A stretch of DNA of 64,000 nt from Ischnura elegans (lineage: Eukaryota; Arthropoda; Insecta; Odonata; Coenagrionidae), in contig NC_060246.1 of the NCBI RefSeq assembly GCF_921293095.1, positions 140,182,198 to 140,246,197 on the forward strand, read 5' to 3'. Of this stretch, positions 24,451 through 35,757 are shown piece by piece. The translations under genes and the position numbers were made by a program. Under the pieces are notes generated by a model, which did no database searches, was not told the DNA's origin, and saw only the letters and a list, made by a program, of their open reading frames with translations. How positions within the stretch are numbered: position 1 is the first letter of the stretch; the number at the start of each line of letters is the position of its first letter.

Positions 24451-26330
24451 ATAAACACTCTACACACTAGCGCAAAAGGGTGTAAACTTCCGCGGTGCTG
24501 TAAAATTCTAGCCGTTCGCGTTTCAGGTTCGACGCGGGGAATATTGCGTTAGCCCTTCGATTGTACCGCTGCAGCGGCGAAAGCGGCAAAAATTAGAGAG
24601 TAGCGTCGACGAGCTCGTGCTGTAAAATTTCGCTCTTTCTGCGCTTGAAACAGAGTAAAGCTCAAATGACTGTTGATTGATCCACGTATATATTATCATC
24701 TTCAGTACGGTAAGCTTCTTTTTTATTTCACTCTCAAATTACCCATCGTTTTTTTATAGAAGGTGCAGAATTTGTAAGCAAAGATTTCTTATGAAAACAA
24801 ATTGCAGCAAAGCAAAGTTAACAGTTGAGAAATGTGTTATCAAGTGTGCATATATAATAGTTTTTTCTTTCAGACATAGACCAAGGGACAAATAGAAGCC
24901 AAACGCATTTTATGTTCTATATCCTCACAAATAACCATCCAGCTAGAACTGTTTAACTAACAGAATTAATTTCCCGAGGCTAATATTTATGGAATTTGAA
25001 TTTATTGTAACAAGTTTTCGGAAAATATCCATCAAATACTGTCGGCATTCATCTTTATCAAACGCATCATCTCACTCTCTCATGGTCTCTATGCACACCT
25101 ATTTTTTGTAAAGAATGAGCAACAGGGCTGGAGTTAAGGAGAATATGTTCAATAGACCACCGTGTCTATTTCTTTCATTAAATCACGTCCATTGTCCTCT
25201 AAAACTTAACATTTAGAACTAGAAAGAAAGAGGAAATAGAAATGATCCATTTGTGACTTCAAGGGTTTTTAGATTTTTCCTCTGGTATGTCCTAAAGATG
25301 TTAAATTGGCCAAAGTACACCCAGAAATCATTATATGAGCATATTCTTCTCTTCCTAAAACCATTCTCCTGGTCTCATCTTTGGATGTCGCAGATTCTCT
25401 CCATAACTCATGAGGGAGAAACCAGTTTAAGGAAGGATTGAAAGATTCTGCTGTTGTCCTTTTTTAATCCACGTCAAATAAATAAAAACTACGTCCCTGC
25501 AGTATTTTGTTTTAGACGTGTCAGATCGCTATTGATACCGAAGCATCAAAGGCATCAGTTACTCTTGACGAATAATGCAACGTGGAAAAGGAAATACACG
25601 GTTTATCTTTTCTAACACCAAGAAGCACCCTAGGGTGTGGCGTTTTAGGTGGCTTACAAACTGTTACCACCCAAACGCCAAAGAACCCGAATAGATTCTC
25701 TCAGAGTCAATATTGTTACAGTAAACGCTAGGGTTGAATTTCACCGCGTTATTTTTTCCCGCACCCCTCTCGCATGGTATCCGCTTTTCGGCCGCTCCGT
25801 GTTCGACCATTTTTAAAGGGTATTTTATGAATGTGGAGGTGGTGCTTTAGCCTCCTTCCAAATGCTCGCAATCTGCCCAACCTCTCGACTCGATACCGAT
25901 CAGCTCTTGCATCAACTCCCTCCACATGCTCGTCCCGCGCTCTCCAAACCAGTCGCCCGCTTCCCCCGCCCCATGCCACCTGTGTGCACCTCTCCGCCCC
26001 CCGTATTTCACCTCTTCCGCTCCACCTAGGTTAGCTCGGTGGATTGGTCATTGAGATTTGGTAGGTGGCAGTAATCGATGAGCTCCGATGTCTATAGTGT
26101 TTATGGAACGATGGTCGTTGATAACTTTCTACAGTCGACAATGGTTTTGATGTGACGAGTTTTCATGTTAAACGACTGCTTTTAACTGTCAGTAGGAAAT
26201 AATTATTATAATGTAATTTTTCTGAATTTTTTATATAATTTTTGTCGCGCATCGTTTGTCAGCAATCGTCTGTCGCTTTAGATTATTTTATTTTGTGAAG
26301 GATAGTTTCAATCATAAACTTTTAATGATA
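24450..26330. other. Noncoding, mixed composition
   Basis: CpG-containing to about 24640, AT-rich to 25740, then a pyrimidine-rich patch near 25840-26030. A short hairpin (GGCGTTTTAGGTGG with CCACCCAAACGCC) lies at about 25642-25680. I see no exon or RNA gene. Confidence 0.45.
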
Positions 26331-26339
26331 AAGGATAGT

Positions 26340-26646
26340 TTTGCAGCGAATTTTGGCGATTTCCAATGGAGAAAAAAAGGCATTATCAACTACGAAAACT
26401 ATTTTTTGTGTACTTTGGTCATATATTGTCGATGACTTAAGATTGTTTTTTACTACTGGCATACTTTAGGCCGGACGATATTCGAAAAGTGGCTGAAATT
26501 GAAGAATTGTAAATAAAGTACAACCAAAAGATCTTAAACCATCGAAAATGAACGATTGTTACGATAAAGTATTCTCGTGTGAGCTACTAGATGCGCTGTC
26601 CGCTCATTTCAATGGATTTTCGAAATCGCCTTTCTCGTTGCTGACA
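26340..26646. repeat. Degenerate foldback element
   Basis: Nested inverted matches share one centre near 26487. CAGCGAATTTTGGCGATTTC at about 26344 pairs with the complement of GAAATCGCCTTTCTCGTTGCTG at about 26622; CGATGACTTAAGAT at 26430 pairs with the complement of ATCTTAAACCATCG at 26531. Each pair is only about 65-80% matched. It may be an old foldback/MITE copy; it lies just left of the direct-repeat cluster. Confidence 0.4.
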
Positions 26647-26803
26647 GCAGAGTGATTCGAATTACGCGACGAAATGAGCAATTATCAATACATATAACCA
26701 AAATTTATATTATTGATGATTTAATCAGTCGAATTAATAACTTGTTAATAGTATTTCTCCCTGTAATGACTATCTTTTGTAAATATTGAAAATAATTGAA
26801 TTG

Positions 26804-26875
26804 CTCTGCACTCATCTCCGATCCAAGGAATTTTTTTTGAAAACTGATTAATATGTCAACAGCACAAATCAAGTT
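26804..26875 (+). repeat. Repeat A, diverged copy 1
   Basis: CTCTGCACTCAT followed after a gap by TTTTTTTTGAAAA.TGATTAA.ATG and TCAA matches the A repeats at 27243 and 27564. The AT-rich lead-in (TGAAAATAATTGAATTG) also resembles the one before the 27243 copy. It is the most diverged member. Confidence 0.4.
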
Positions 26876-26879
26876 TGTA

Positions 26880-27240
26880 AGGAGTACTTATAATGAGGCC
26901 TCTTCTATGTATTTCCCTTGCAAAAGGCCATCCAACACTGTACGGTTTTAGTGCCTGCCGATTACTCAAAAGGATCCGCATTGCATCCACAAATCCACGG
27001 ATATTAGAACAGGGAATTTTTCAATCATCTAGTGAATATAATGTCACCCACCGCGTATTAAAATGGTGTACTAAAAATCTCAACTCGCGTTGCTGATGGC
27101 TGAACAATCCATACTTCACCGATTATAAGCTAATAATAGGGCAGTTAACCGATATTTTATGATGATATCTATCAACTTCTTATTTTTTCAATGCTATCCT
27201 TTGCAAGTGCGATCTTTGCTTGTATTAAAAATAAATTGTT
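26880..27240. other. Spacer between repeat A copies
   Basis: About 360 bp between the first and second A copies. A 67-codon plus frame (26893-27096) shows no motif. Its right part contains CTCGCGTTGCTGATGGCTGA, loosely like CTCGTTGCTGACAGCAGA at 26634, which hints that the array unit is longer than the A core. Confidence 0.3.
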
Positions 27241-27242
27241 CG

Positions 27243-27346
27243 TTCTGCACTCATTGACACCATTTAAACATTTTTGAAAAGCGATTAAAATGACAATGGT
27301 GGTTGACATCAATCAATTTCGTCCTGAACGAAGTGGTGCCTCCTGT
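27243..27346 (+). repeat. Repeat A, copy 2
   Basis: TTCTGCACTCATTG, then TTTTTGA.AAGCGATT.AAAT and CCTGTA-type endings align with the copy at 27564, period about 321 bp, identity roughly 70-75%. It abuts repeat B copy 2 immediately to its right, so the order is A-B-A. Confidence 0.6.
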
Positions 27347-27535
27347 AATGGTTAGGCAACAAGTCGCACTTTGGAGACAGGTTGCCCGAAAACACTCAGA
27401 AGTGCGTTGATGCCATTACATGGACCATTCAGAGCCCAGTGATTACTTCAAATCAGGCGCACTCACGTAAATGAAATGTGCGCGAGTTACTTAAAGGAAT
27501 TAAAAATTATCATTTGGGAAATTAACTAGATAATT
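27347..27535 (+). repeat. Dispersed repeat B, copy 2
   Basis: Same orientation as the copy at 19104-19291, 8.2 kb upstream, with long matching blocks (see that entry). Here it is bracketed by two A repeats, whereas the upstream copy has none. That suggests B is a separate module, perhaps an insertion that duplicated, rather than part of one fixed unit. Confidence 0.75.
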
Positions 27536-27563
27536 CTGTACCAATACACTCATAAATGGATCA

Positions 27564-27668
27564 TTCTGCACTCATTGCTACCACGTGAACGTTTTTGAGA
27601 AGCGATTGAAATAACCTAGAATGGCGACGTAAATCATTCATCTATTGAACCAAATAGTGCTTTCTGTA
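27564..27668 (+). repeat. Repeat A, copy 3
   Basis: Third member of the A family, same orientation as the copies at 26804 and 27243. It starts TTCTGCACTCATTGCTACCA and ends near TTTCTGTA. Confidence 0.6.
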
Positions 27669-27679
27669 CGTCGTCCCCT

Positions 27680-29250
27680 GGGTCACCGTCGAGTTTGGTT
27701 TCGATTACTCGAACTGGCCTCATCTCACGTCTGCTGCCCCCACCCTAGACGACTCCTTACTCACATCTCCCCCTCCTCCTTCCGCGGGTCCTCTCACTCA
27801 GTCGAACCCCTGTTACACACACGTACACCCTACTAGCCACCCATCGGACCCAATCGATATCCAATCGTTCCCTCATGTGATGTGGAAAACGACGCTTTCT
27901 CCGCGATGGAGCACAAAAGAGTGGCGCGGAGGGATCCGGAGAGTATAGTTAGATACCCAGTGGGAGGGATACGGGATGGGTGGTTCCCAATATCGCCACC
28001 GGTCGCGTGCCCTTCGCGGAGAGAGAATCACGGATAGCCAATGCAAATTCCCGAACTCATCCTCTTCGACACTGCGAAAATTTTTTTATCCCGTTCCTCT
28101 GCTCTACCTCCTCCTAAACCTCCCTCTTTCACCCCCCTACCCCTCTCTCGTCCTCCTCCCTTGATTGGAATAACAAACTGCATGAGTGGAGCTAATAATG
28201 GAAAGATAATATTGTACTTTCATTTTGGGAAGGACGACGAGCTTAATTTATGCGTCCGAAAACATTTCGTGCCGCGTCCGGTCCGGAGTGGTGTGTTGGT
28301 GACCGGCGATGCTAAAAGCTCCCAAGTATCCTCTTCCTAGGGTAACAGGGGGTTGAGAGGGAGAGAGGAGTGGGGTTCATAAGAGTGTGCAGAGGCGAAT
28401 ATGGGAAGGGGTGGGAGCAGAGCAGGAAGGACCATTGCTGCTGTTGATGATGATGATGATGATGATAATGATGGGAGGAATTGAAAAAAAAGTGAACGGA
28501 GAGATGCAATTGGAATAAACAGCAAATGTTATTTTGACGAGTGAACACGGAATGAAGACGGTTTTCATAACTCGATAGCCGAGCGATCGTTCGTTCGTTA
28601 TTCTTTTTATTATTTGTACCGTGCACCGATAGTCGTGGCGGAAAACTCATTAGCCGAACGTTTGGTGTGAATTTGAGGATATTTCGGATCGGATATTTTC
28701 AACACTTTTCCTACCCTACCCTTTTTTTCTGTTTCGAAATGTTCTTTTTTGCCTGAATTCGATTCCCTACGTTGAACCGGAATAATATGACGAAGTTTAG
28801 AACCGTTGATCTATTATTTCAGAGACGGGAGCGAGCTTTCATAACAGTTGGCGTCATGAGGCATTGGAGTTTTTGTTGGCTCATCGAGTTCTGTTATAGT
28901 TTTTATACTCTTTTTATAACTGAAAATTTTGTATTAAATATACGCGAGAATATGCGTGCAAATAGGTATTGTAGCATATCAGTTTTGATAAAATGGAATT
29001 TATTATAAATTTAATATTGTACTGAATAGATGGAATTTACCCGAGGGCAAATTTAATCCATGGTAAGAGGAATAGCATTTTATGATTTTTAATGTACTTG
29101 ATTATTATTATGGTTATACTTATATTACTTATATTATATTTATGGTTATGGGATAGTATTTTACATATTAGTTTATTTTTTGGGTTTCCTAATATAAAAT
29201 AATAGAGTCATTTTCAAATGCAAAAATGTATTTCTTTGCTTTATGAATAT
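27680..29250. other. Noncoding with C+T and G+A patches
   Basis: 27700-28170 is pyrimidine-rich with a CpG-containing middle (27900-28060). 28330-28440 is purine-rich. 28640-29250 is AT-rich and leads into the exon candidate. Open frames here are composition artefacts. Confidence 0.45.
28446..28473 (+). repeat. (GAT)n microsatellite
   Basis: About nine GAT trinucleotide units with one interruption, at the edge of a purine-rich patch. Confidence 0.8.
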
Positions 29251-29253
29251 AAC

Positions 29254-29284
29254 TTATTTTTTCTCTTTTTATTTGCAGGTGAGT
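29254..29284 (+). promoter_or_regulatory. Fused 3'/5' splice site (recursive-splice or ratchet-type)
   Basis: An uninterrupted pyrimidine-rich tract of more than 20 bases ends in GCAG (29275-29278). The next six bases are GTGAGT, so an acceptor and a consensus donor are directly joined. A branch-point-like TATAACTTAT lies just upstream. This is the (Y)n-CAG/GTRAGT arrangement of Drosophila ratchet points and vertebrate recursive-splice exons. Whether it is used as a ratchet or only as an acceptor cannot be told from sequence. Confidence 0.55.
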
Positions 29285-29337
29285 ACCAAGCTTATGGCCT
29301 GAACCGTGTGATTGGCTTCACTCCAGAATTTCTTGCG
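29279..29337 (+). CDS. Best exon candidate (59 nt), possible secretory-kinase-like fragment
   Basis: Acceptor: pyrimidine tract plus GCAG at 29275-29278. Donor: GCG/GTATGG at 29338. Only one frame is open (entry phase 1, exit phase 0); the other two stop at once or within eight codons. It encodes EYQAYGLNRVIGFTPEFLA. The spacing E..AY.L.RV.GF loosely resembles the segment near the alpha-C helix in FAM20/Four-jointed/GASK secretory kinases (E..AF.LDR.LG), but that is memory-based and weak over 19 residues. The exon begins with GTGAGT, so it may be a recursive-splice exon. The large flanking distances imply very long introns. It could also be a chance exon-like signal in an AT-rich intron. Confidence 0.45.
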
Positions 29338-29462
29338 GTATGGAAATAATAGCATTTAATAAGTTTATTTGATTAAAGCGTTTAGAGGTAATTAAGTAGC
29401 TAAGTAATAGAAATATACTATTGTGCTCGGAAATTGAAAAATATCCTGAAACCTACAGAGTA

Positions 29463-29603
29463 TGTAGTACTCCGTTTATCCCTTATTTTGCTATCGTGAA
29501 TTATGTGAAAAGATATTCACATGTCCTTTTCGGGAATAAAGATGTTATCTACAGGAAAAAATTTGATTAATTAAATAATTTTCTCTGTGAGAGTTACGGG
29601 TGT
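29463..29603 (+). repeat. Direct duplication, copy 1 (141 bp)
   Basis: Aligns over its whole length with 29827-29967 at about 86% identity, with shared blocks such as TGTAGTACTCCGT, GATATTCACATG, AAAGATGTTATCTACA and TTTGATTAATTAAATAAT. The offset is 364 bp. It begins 126 bp downstream of the candidate exon. Confidence 0.85.
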
Positions 29604-29826
29604 CGGTCCCTGGTGACGCTTTATTATGAGCAATAATAATGATTCATAATACCTGCTCTGCATAATACCTGGCAATCGTATCTTAGAATTTATAAGTCAC
29701 AGCTAATAAGCAAAAATTTCAGATATATTTTCCAACTTCAATGGTTATCGAAATAATATTTGAGAAATGCTTAAAAATGTTATCTGTAATACCAAATGTC
29801 CTTAAACTCTACTTAAAAGTTACTAC

Positions 29827-29967
29827 TGTAGTACTCCGTATATACCTTACTTTGTTGCCGTGAAGTATGTGAGAGGATATTCACATGCCATTTTCGGGAT
29901 AAAAGATGTTATCTACAAGCAAAATTTTGATTAATTAAATAATATTCTCTGTGAGAGATACGGGTGT
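29827..29967 (+). repeat. Direct duplication, copy 2 (141 bp)
   Basis: Partner of 29463-29603. About 220 bp separate the copies and differ from either. The cause could be a local duplication, a degraded tandem array or terminal repeats of a small element; no target-site duplication is obvious. Confidence 0.85.
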
Positions 29968-32900
29968 TTGTAATACCGTTTATTTGATAAAATTGTTATT
30001 TAGTAAAATATACCGTTATTTGATAAAATATTGTCGTATAATTGAAAAAGCATAAAAATTCATTGCGATTTCTGAAGGTGAAATCGGAGTTTTCCCTTGT
30101 CTTCGGCTAGAAATGTCAAATGTTGATAAAAAATATATGAATGGGGGTGCGGGTCCAGAAGGGTTTAAAAATAGATCTACAGGGCAGACAATATATACTC
30201 AATTAGGTATTCACTTCTGTTAATGACAACTTAATGTTGTGTAGTCTCATTCATGCCCCTTTTATGACGCTTTAAATAAGATGAAGCCTAATTGGTAGAT
30301 GCAACGCTACCTCATCGAAAATAATCTTGGGATAACTATTTTCTGCGTTTTACCGGTTGTCAGTGGAATTATTGCCTATTAGTGGCAGCTTAAAAATAAG
30401 CTGTACGTTTCCATTTCAAAAGTTTTCGAACAGAATTTTATATGCATGCAGACTGTTGATTTCCCTACTTTAGAGCAACATTAACACAAGTATAATATAG
30501 GCTACGCGTTCTAGTTGGAAAATATTAAGCATCAACGGAAATATTCCGCGTTGAGCAAAAATATGCGCTCTCCAAGTTTATTTTTCTCCTCTTTAATACT
30601 CCCGGATCTGGTGAATACTGTTGATGTCTGCGGGAAAAAAAAATAAGTACGTGCAGATTATGCCGAATACGCTTTTCCCGCGGCGTAGCGGCTGAAACCA
30701 GGAATGCTTCTCAATGCCTTTGGGAGGGAGTGAATAGCTTTTGAAGTCTCGCGGCACATTTTATTCTCCTCCAATTCATGTAACTCATTCGATAATTCAA
30801 CCCACCGTGAAATAAGAAGAGGGAGAACTTTGCAGTGAAGACGTAATAAGTCGGCTCTTTTCATTGCCCTTTTAATAAAACGTTACAAAATTTCGCGACG
30901 AGATATTACTTTTAAATTCGAATTATTGAGTCATCTCTCTTCATGAGAAGGGAAGTGCTCCTCTCCCTCCCTCGATATATGTCTTCGGAGAGGATAAAAA
31001 AAGAAAAATTAGATGAAGGGACGGGAGGGAGGTTGTTGAAAGGAGGTTGTGGGAGTGACGTGAGTGGGAAGAGATAGAGGGGTAAGATTTGAGCGAAAGA
31101 TTGCTAGCGTTATGACATTATCACGCTGGTGCCCGTGAGAAGGGAATCGACATCATGGTATTGGGAGAGCGAGGGAGAATGAGGCGCGTCTTTAATGGAT
31201 TGCGAAAAGTGATGACATGTCGCATCCGCCGACGACATGCTTGAAGAATGGAATGGGTTGGGAAGTGCCCATCCTCCCGTTTCTTCAACCTGTCGCATTT
31301 TCCTCCTCTTCGTTATCTTTCCTTGCTGTTATCCTCCAAAATCTTCGACCCTTTTAGCTTCATATATCAATATATATATATTTCATCGTTTCGTTCATCC
31401 GCGAAGAATTTCAAGATACTGGAAGAGTTGAAACAGAAGAGGAATGATAGCCAATTTTGAAGAGAATTTAAGAAAAACTGAAAACTACATTCTTGTATAT
31501 TTGTTACGCATGTACCGAAATGAAACATTATTCCGTTATTAATGTCTTCTTGTCAGAAAAATTTGGTGGTTATATTTAGAGTTTTATGTCCCGAATGTCG
31601 AAAAGCATAGCACCTACTAATCAAGTGTGGAAGTGGAGGGATTCCTATCCCCCTCGTTTCATCTAAGAGGTATTTTTATGTACATACGCTGCAAAGAAAC
31701 AATCACTAGAAATACAACATCTCTTAACAAAGAAATCCTCTGAAATATTTTCTGGTAATATTTCTGCTACTTACATCGTTATTTGCTGATACAGGGCAAA
31801 AAATTTATGGTAATATGAAACCTTTAATATTTTTCGGAAGTTTCCATAAATATCTTCCTTCCGCGTAGTATGCCGTACGGACATAAATATTACGTTGAGT
31901 AGTATGGGAAGTACATCGTTTAGCGACGAGAATATTGATAATTTAAGTAAGATGGTTGTGTAGTTTCATTGAATATGATAATAATTAAAGATGAAACTTC
32001 CTTATTACCTTATATTTATTGATCTCTAATAACTTCACTTTGTTCGTCGCTTCCACATAAAGTTTTATTATGTCTTACACAACATCAGTTGTTGCTTCCT
32101 TTGCCAGAAACGTGCTACTATCACCTACAGGGGAAACATTATTTTTGCCAATCCAGATTTTGGAGTGTTAGCTTTGATAATAACTCTTACTCATATCCTC
32201 TAGATTTTTAATTTTAATTTTCTTTCAGTTTTCAATAGCTTTTTCTACTTGATGTATCAAAACACCACTCTTGTATTTCTTGCGTTATCCCTACATCTGA
32301 GACAAATTATAATTTTGAAGTTTCTCACTTCCACTGGAGACGTTAATTATTGACATGAATGGTGTGATTCACAAGTTCATTGCTGATGTGTCATATTACT
32401 GATGTAGTCCCACACTCACTCTATTTCCAACAGTTTTTGTGGAAAGTTTCCCAAAAATATTGGTAATTTCATTTTAGATTAGATATGAAAATAGCAGGCT
32501 ACAAATTTATTTAACTTAACCTGTCTTCCTCGGAAGAAGATCGCAATTAGATTGAGAAATCCGTATCAATGCCGTTCTCCTTGAAATTCCCCTGCATATT
32601 TCGTGGTATACTAATCTACGTAAAGGCTTCTTATTCCTTTTTCTGCTGTACTACCATTTCTTTGAATTGAGCCTTAGAGTTGTAGCTCGTGCTGTAGGTA
32701 TGTTGCTTCAAAATAACCAGAATTAAGGTTAAATAGAGAATCTTGCTCACCGCGGCAAACTACTTGTTTAGACAATGGTTATGAGTATTGCAGCGTATTA
32801 GAAAATTATGAGCCAGTTGGGCCGTTATCATCCATTTGAATGGCTTAGCACCGTCCGGTTCCATTCATTGAAAAAAAAATGGGAAGCATTGGGAGGGGAT

Positions 32901-34160
32901 GGAAGGTAGTGCTCCTTTTTCCATCGCCATTGGATCGTGAAGCACCTGGGCATTAAATTCCACTTTTCGTCGTTCATTTGTTTCCCTCCCTACATGCCCA
33001 CGTTGTTCTCGTTTCCTTTCAGTCTCAATCAACCGTCATTCTCTCTCCCACTCCACCCCATCTTTCGCTCGGGCCCTCCACTCATCCCTTATAATTCACT
33101 CCCTTCCTTTCTGCTCACTGACAAACAAACTCTGCTCCCCATTGTTCTCCCTTGATTTACTGACTTTGATTCTTATCCATCCTTTCATTCAGACCTTTTA
33201 TGATCTTCTGAACATTTCTCTCCCGCTCTTTGTTGGGGAGAGGATAATTTTAGGAGATTGATAAAGTTTTTCCTGGTCTAATGCTTTGTGCTGCCTTTCC
33301 GGTAGCTTTGAATTCTCAGTGCGCTTTTCTCTTTTATCAGGAATGAATTTACATTAAATTTTAATAGACCACCCGGGAACAAGCCATTAGAAATAAATAT
33401 GTGTTGTTACGGATATTTCCTTCCTTTGTGCTCTGCCACATGAACGATTTTTTTTGGAATACTACTTCCTTTATATTGCTGCCCATGAAGAAATAATAAT
33501 GTTGCATGATGATTATCCTTTGGTGGCATTAGTGGTTCATTTTCTAAAAACGATTCATTTATTGTTTCGCTCATTACATATACCTAAGGCCAAGAGCTTG
33601 CTGTAATACTTTTTTCCCTTTAACTAGGTACATTCTTTCAAACACTTTTTCTAAAACATTTTTTTTTCATGCTACCAATGTAAAAATTGACTTGGTTTAG
33701 GTTTCCAGTTTTGTCTAGAAGAGAGTACTTTTAGAAAGAAATCACTATGGAAATACGTCACCCCTATCAATTTTCCTAATCAGCTTAAAAAGATTATTAC
33801 TCTGTTAAAGATTATTATATCAAAGAATATTTTTATCAGTACCAATGTCTGGTAACTGAATTCTGTCAGTTTTCGGGTGATACGCCTTTCATTTAAAAAT
33901 TATGAATTAAGGCCAAGTTTTAATTTCCCAGATATGGAAGAAGGACAATTCCTCCCAGTTTTTTATCAAGTCCTTATCCAAATTAAAAGCTTCTATTTCC
34001 TCTAATGCTTTTTGCCTGCCCTACATATCTGTCCGGGCAGAATATACCCTTCAATGTATCTCTACTTCCGTCTTGAACATTACTTTTTTTTGGTTATACT
34101 ACTATCATATGCCCATTGACTTCTCCATGCATTACTATATTTCCAAGATGGCGGCAGAGG
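29968..34160. other. AT-rich intron-like stretch
   Basis: About 4.2 kb without a supportable gene. It includes purine- and pyrimidine-rich bits around 30950-31080 and 31260-31340, a short (TA)n at about 31369-31380, and a C+T patch at 32960-33160. Minus-strand frames at 30658-30864 and 31110-31298 have no motif. Confidence 0.5.
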
Positions 34161-34167
34161 AGTGGGG

Positions 34168-34199
34168 TGGGGTGTATTTGCGGCAATTAATACACCCCA
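34168..34199. repeat. Short perfect hairpin next to a YY1-like site
   Basis: An 11-base arm TGGGGTGTATT is followed by a 10-base loop and AATACACCCCA. Immediately upstream, AAGATGGCGGC (34146-34156) matches the YY1/Pho core AAGATGGCG; a second AAGATGGCG occurs near 49449. The function is unknown. Confidence 0.5.
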
Positions 34200-35750
34200 T
34201 TTTTCAGGGTAATCCAGCCAATAACGACTGTATGAAGGATTTAGAAGTGATCAAATTTCCTTTATTTTTTATTTGCTTGGTTAAATTGGTGAAGATAACT
34301 ATTGAATCACAGATCGAAAATATTAACACTCTGTATAAAGCCTATAAGAATTCATCCATACCATTTCCTTGATTTAATAATCCTACTGTCTGGGAATGCT
34401 TTCTAGACCTCGCTTCTATTGCTCCTATTTCGTTTCTTGAAGAATTTTCTTAACTCACGCATGCATGGGGTGTTCAAAACTCTCCCGTCTTTTCTGTTAC
34501 GCATACATTCCTATGTCCTCACTCTTGTTTCCAATTGCTTTGGCATATCTTACTCAGATCTGCAAAAAGAAAGTATGCTCTATGGATTGCCTACTATTGC
34601 CACGAAGACAATTTTGATTGAAATTGCCTATTGTTGTTCCATAGCGAGACTACATGCTGAAAATGTTAAGTGACACTAAAAGAACTTTATCTTTAGCCAC
34701 ATAATATATTATGGCCTCTTTGATTTGCAATACCTTGCCTCTATCCCTTTTACTCCGCCTCCCTGTGTCTTAAGAAAGGGAATGTTGCGCATCGCAGTCA
34801 ACTACTTGTTCAGTCTTTCTTGAAGATTTTGTTGCATTGCACAGCTGTGAGCCAACTAAAGCATTACCATCCAAAAGAATAGCTTATCTTTATTATTTTT
34901 TTCCGTCTCCTCTTTGTTTCAACCGTCGTCGTCGTCCATCTATCGACGACGTTCTGTTTTGTTTTCTCATTTACTCTCATCTCTGCTTTATCCTCATTTT
35001 CTTTTCCTTCATTTCGGGTCACGGTCTTCCTCGGCCCCTCAGAAAAAGGACAGATAATCCTCTTCTATTCCTTCTTCTTCTACTTCCTTAATCTCAAAAT
35101 TCCATCCTCCCCTAACAGTTTATAGTGTTCCGTGTTATTGGGGCTCCACCGTTCACATCATAAAGGGAAACATCCTGGGACCGGACTCTTTTCTTTATCG
35201 CTTCTCGTGGGTAATGGCCGGCGCTCTTAAGCGGTTACTAAAGCGACATTTGGCGGCACTTATTACTCGGGAAATTGAATCGAATTCGTGGTTGTTGCCG
35301 TCAACCGTCGCCACTGTCCGGGCATCTTTCGAAAGTGGCCCATTTTTACGGTGCCTTTTTCCATCGGGAATCAAAGTTTTAAAGTTACTGCTCGTCAGTA
35401 CGCGTTGAATGCTCGAAACTTTCGTCGTATTTCAACAGTCAAATCTTCGTCATGGTTCTTCGAGGGAGTATTCTGGTAATTCCCAGTACTAGACGGAGGC
35501 GGACTTTTCGATGGCTTATTTCATCCTCTATGCAACATTGAGTCCTCGGTTGTACACGTGTCATCTGTACTAAGCATAAGCGAGTAAATTTCAGTTGCGG
35601 AGTGAGATTTCTTCAGTGAAGCAATCTTATCCTGTATAATTTTCTGTTCTCTTTTATTTGTATATTTTATTTGTCCATAACGTTTTGACACATTATAAGA
35701 GTTGAATAAAAATCAAACTATGTTTTTCCACATAAAATTCCCCATTAGAT
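34200..35750. other. Noncoding with C+T patch and CpG-containing part
   Basis: 34890-35100 is pyrimidine-rich. 35140-35480 has higher CpG and a 64-codon plus frame at 35214-35408 with balanced codons but no motif I recognise. The rest is AT-rich. Confidence 0.4.
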
Positions 35751-35757
35751 CACTACC

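Noticed and set aside
31369-31384. (TA)n as a meaningful repeat
   Set aside because: Only a few units; unremarkable in AT-rich DNA.
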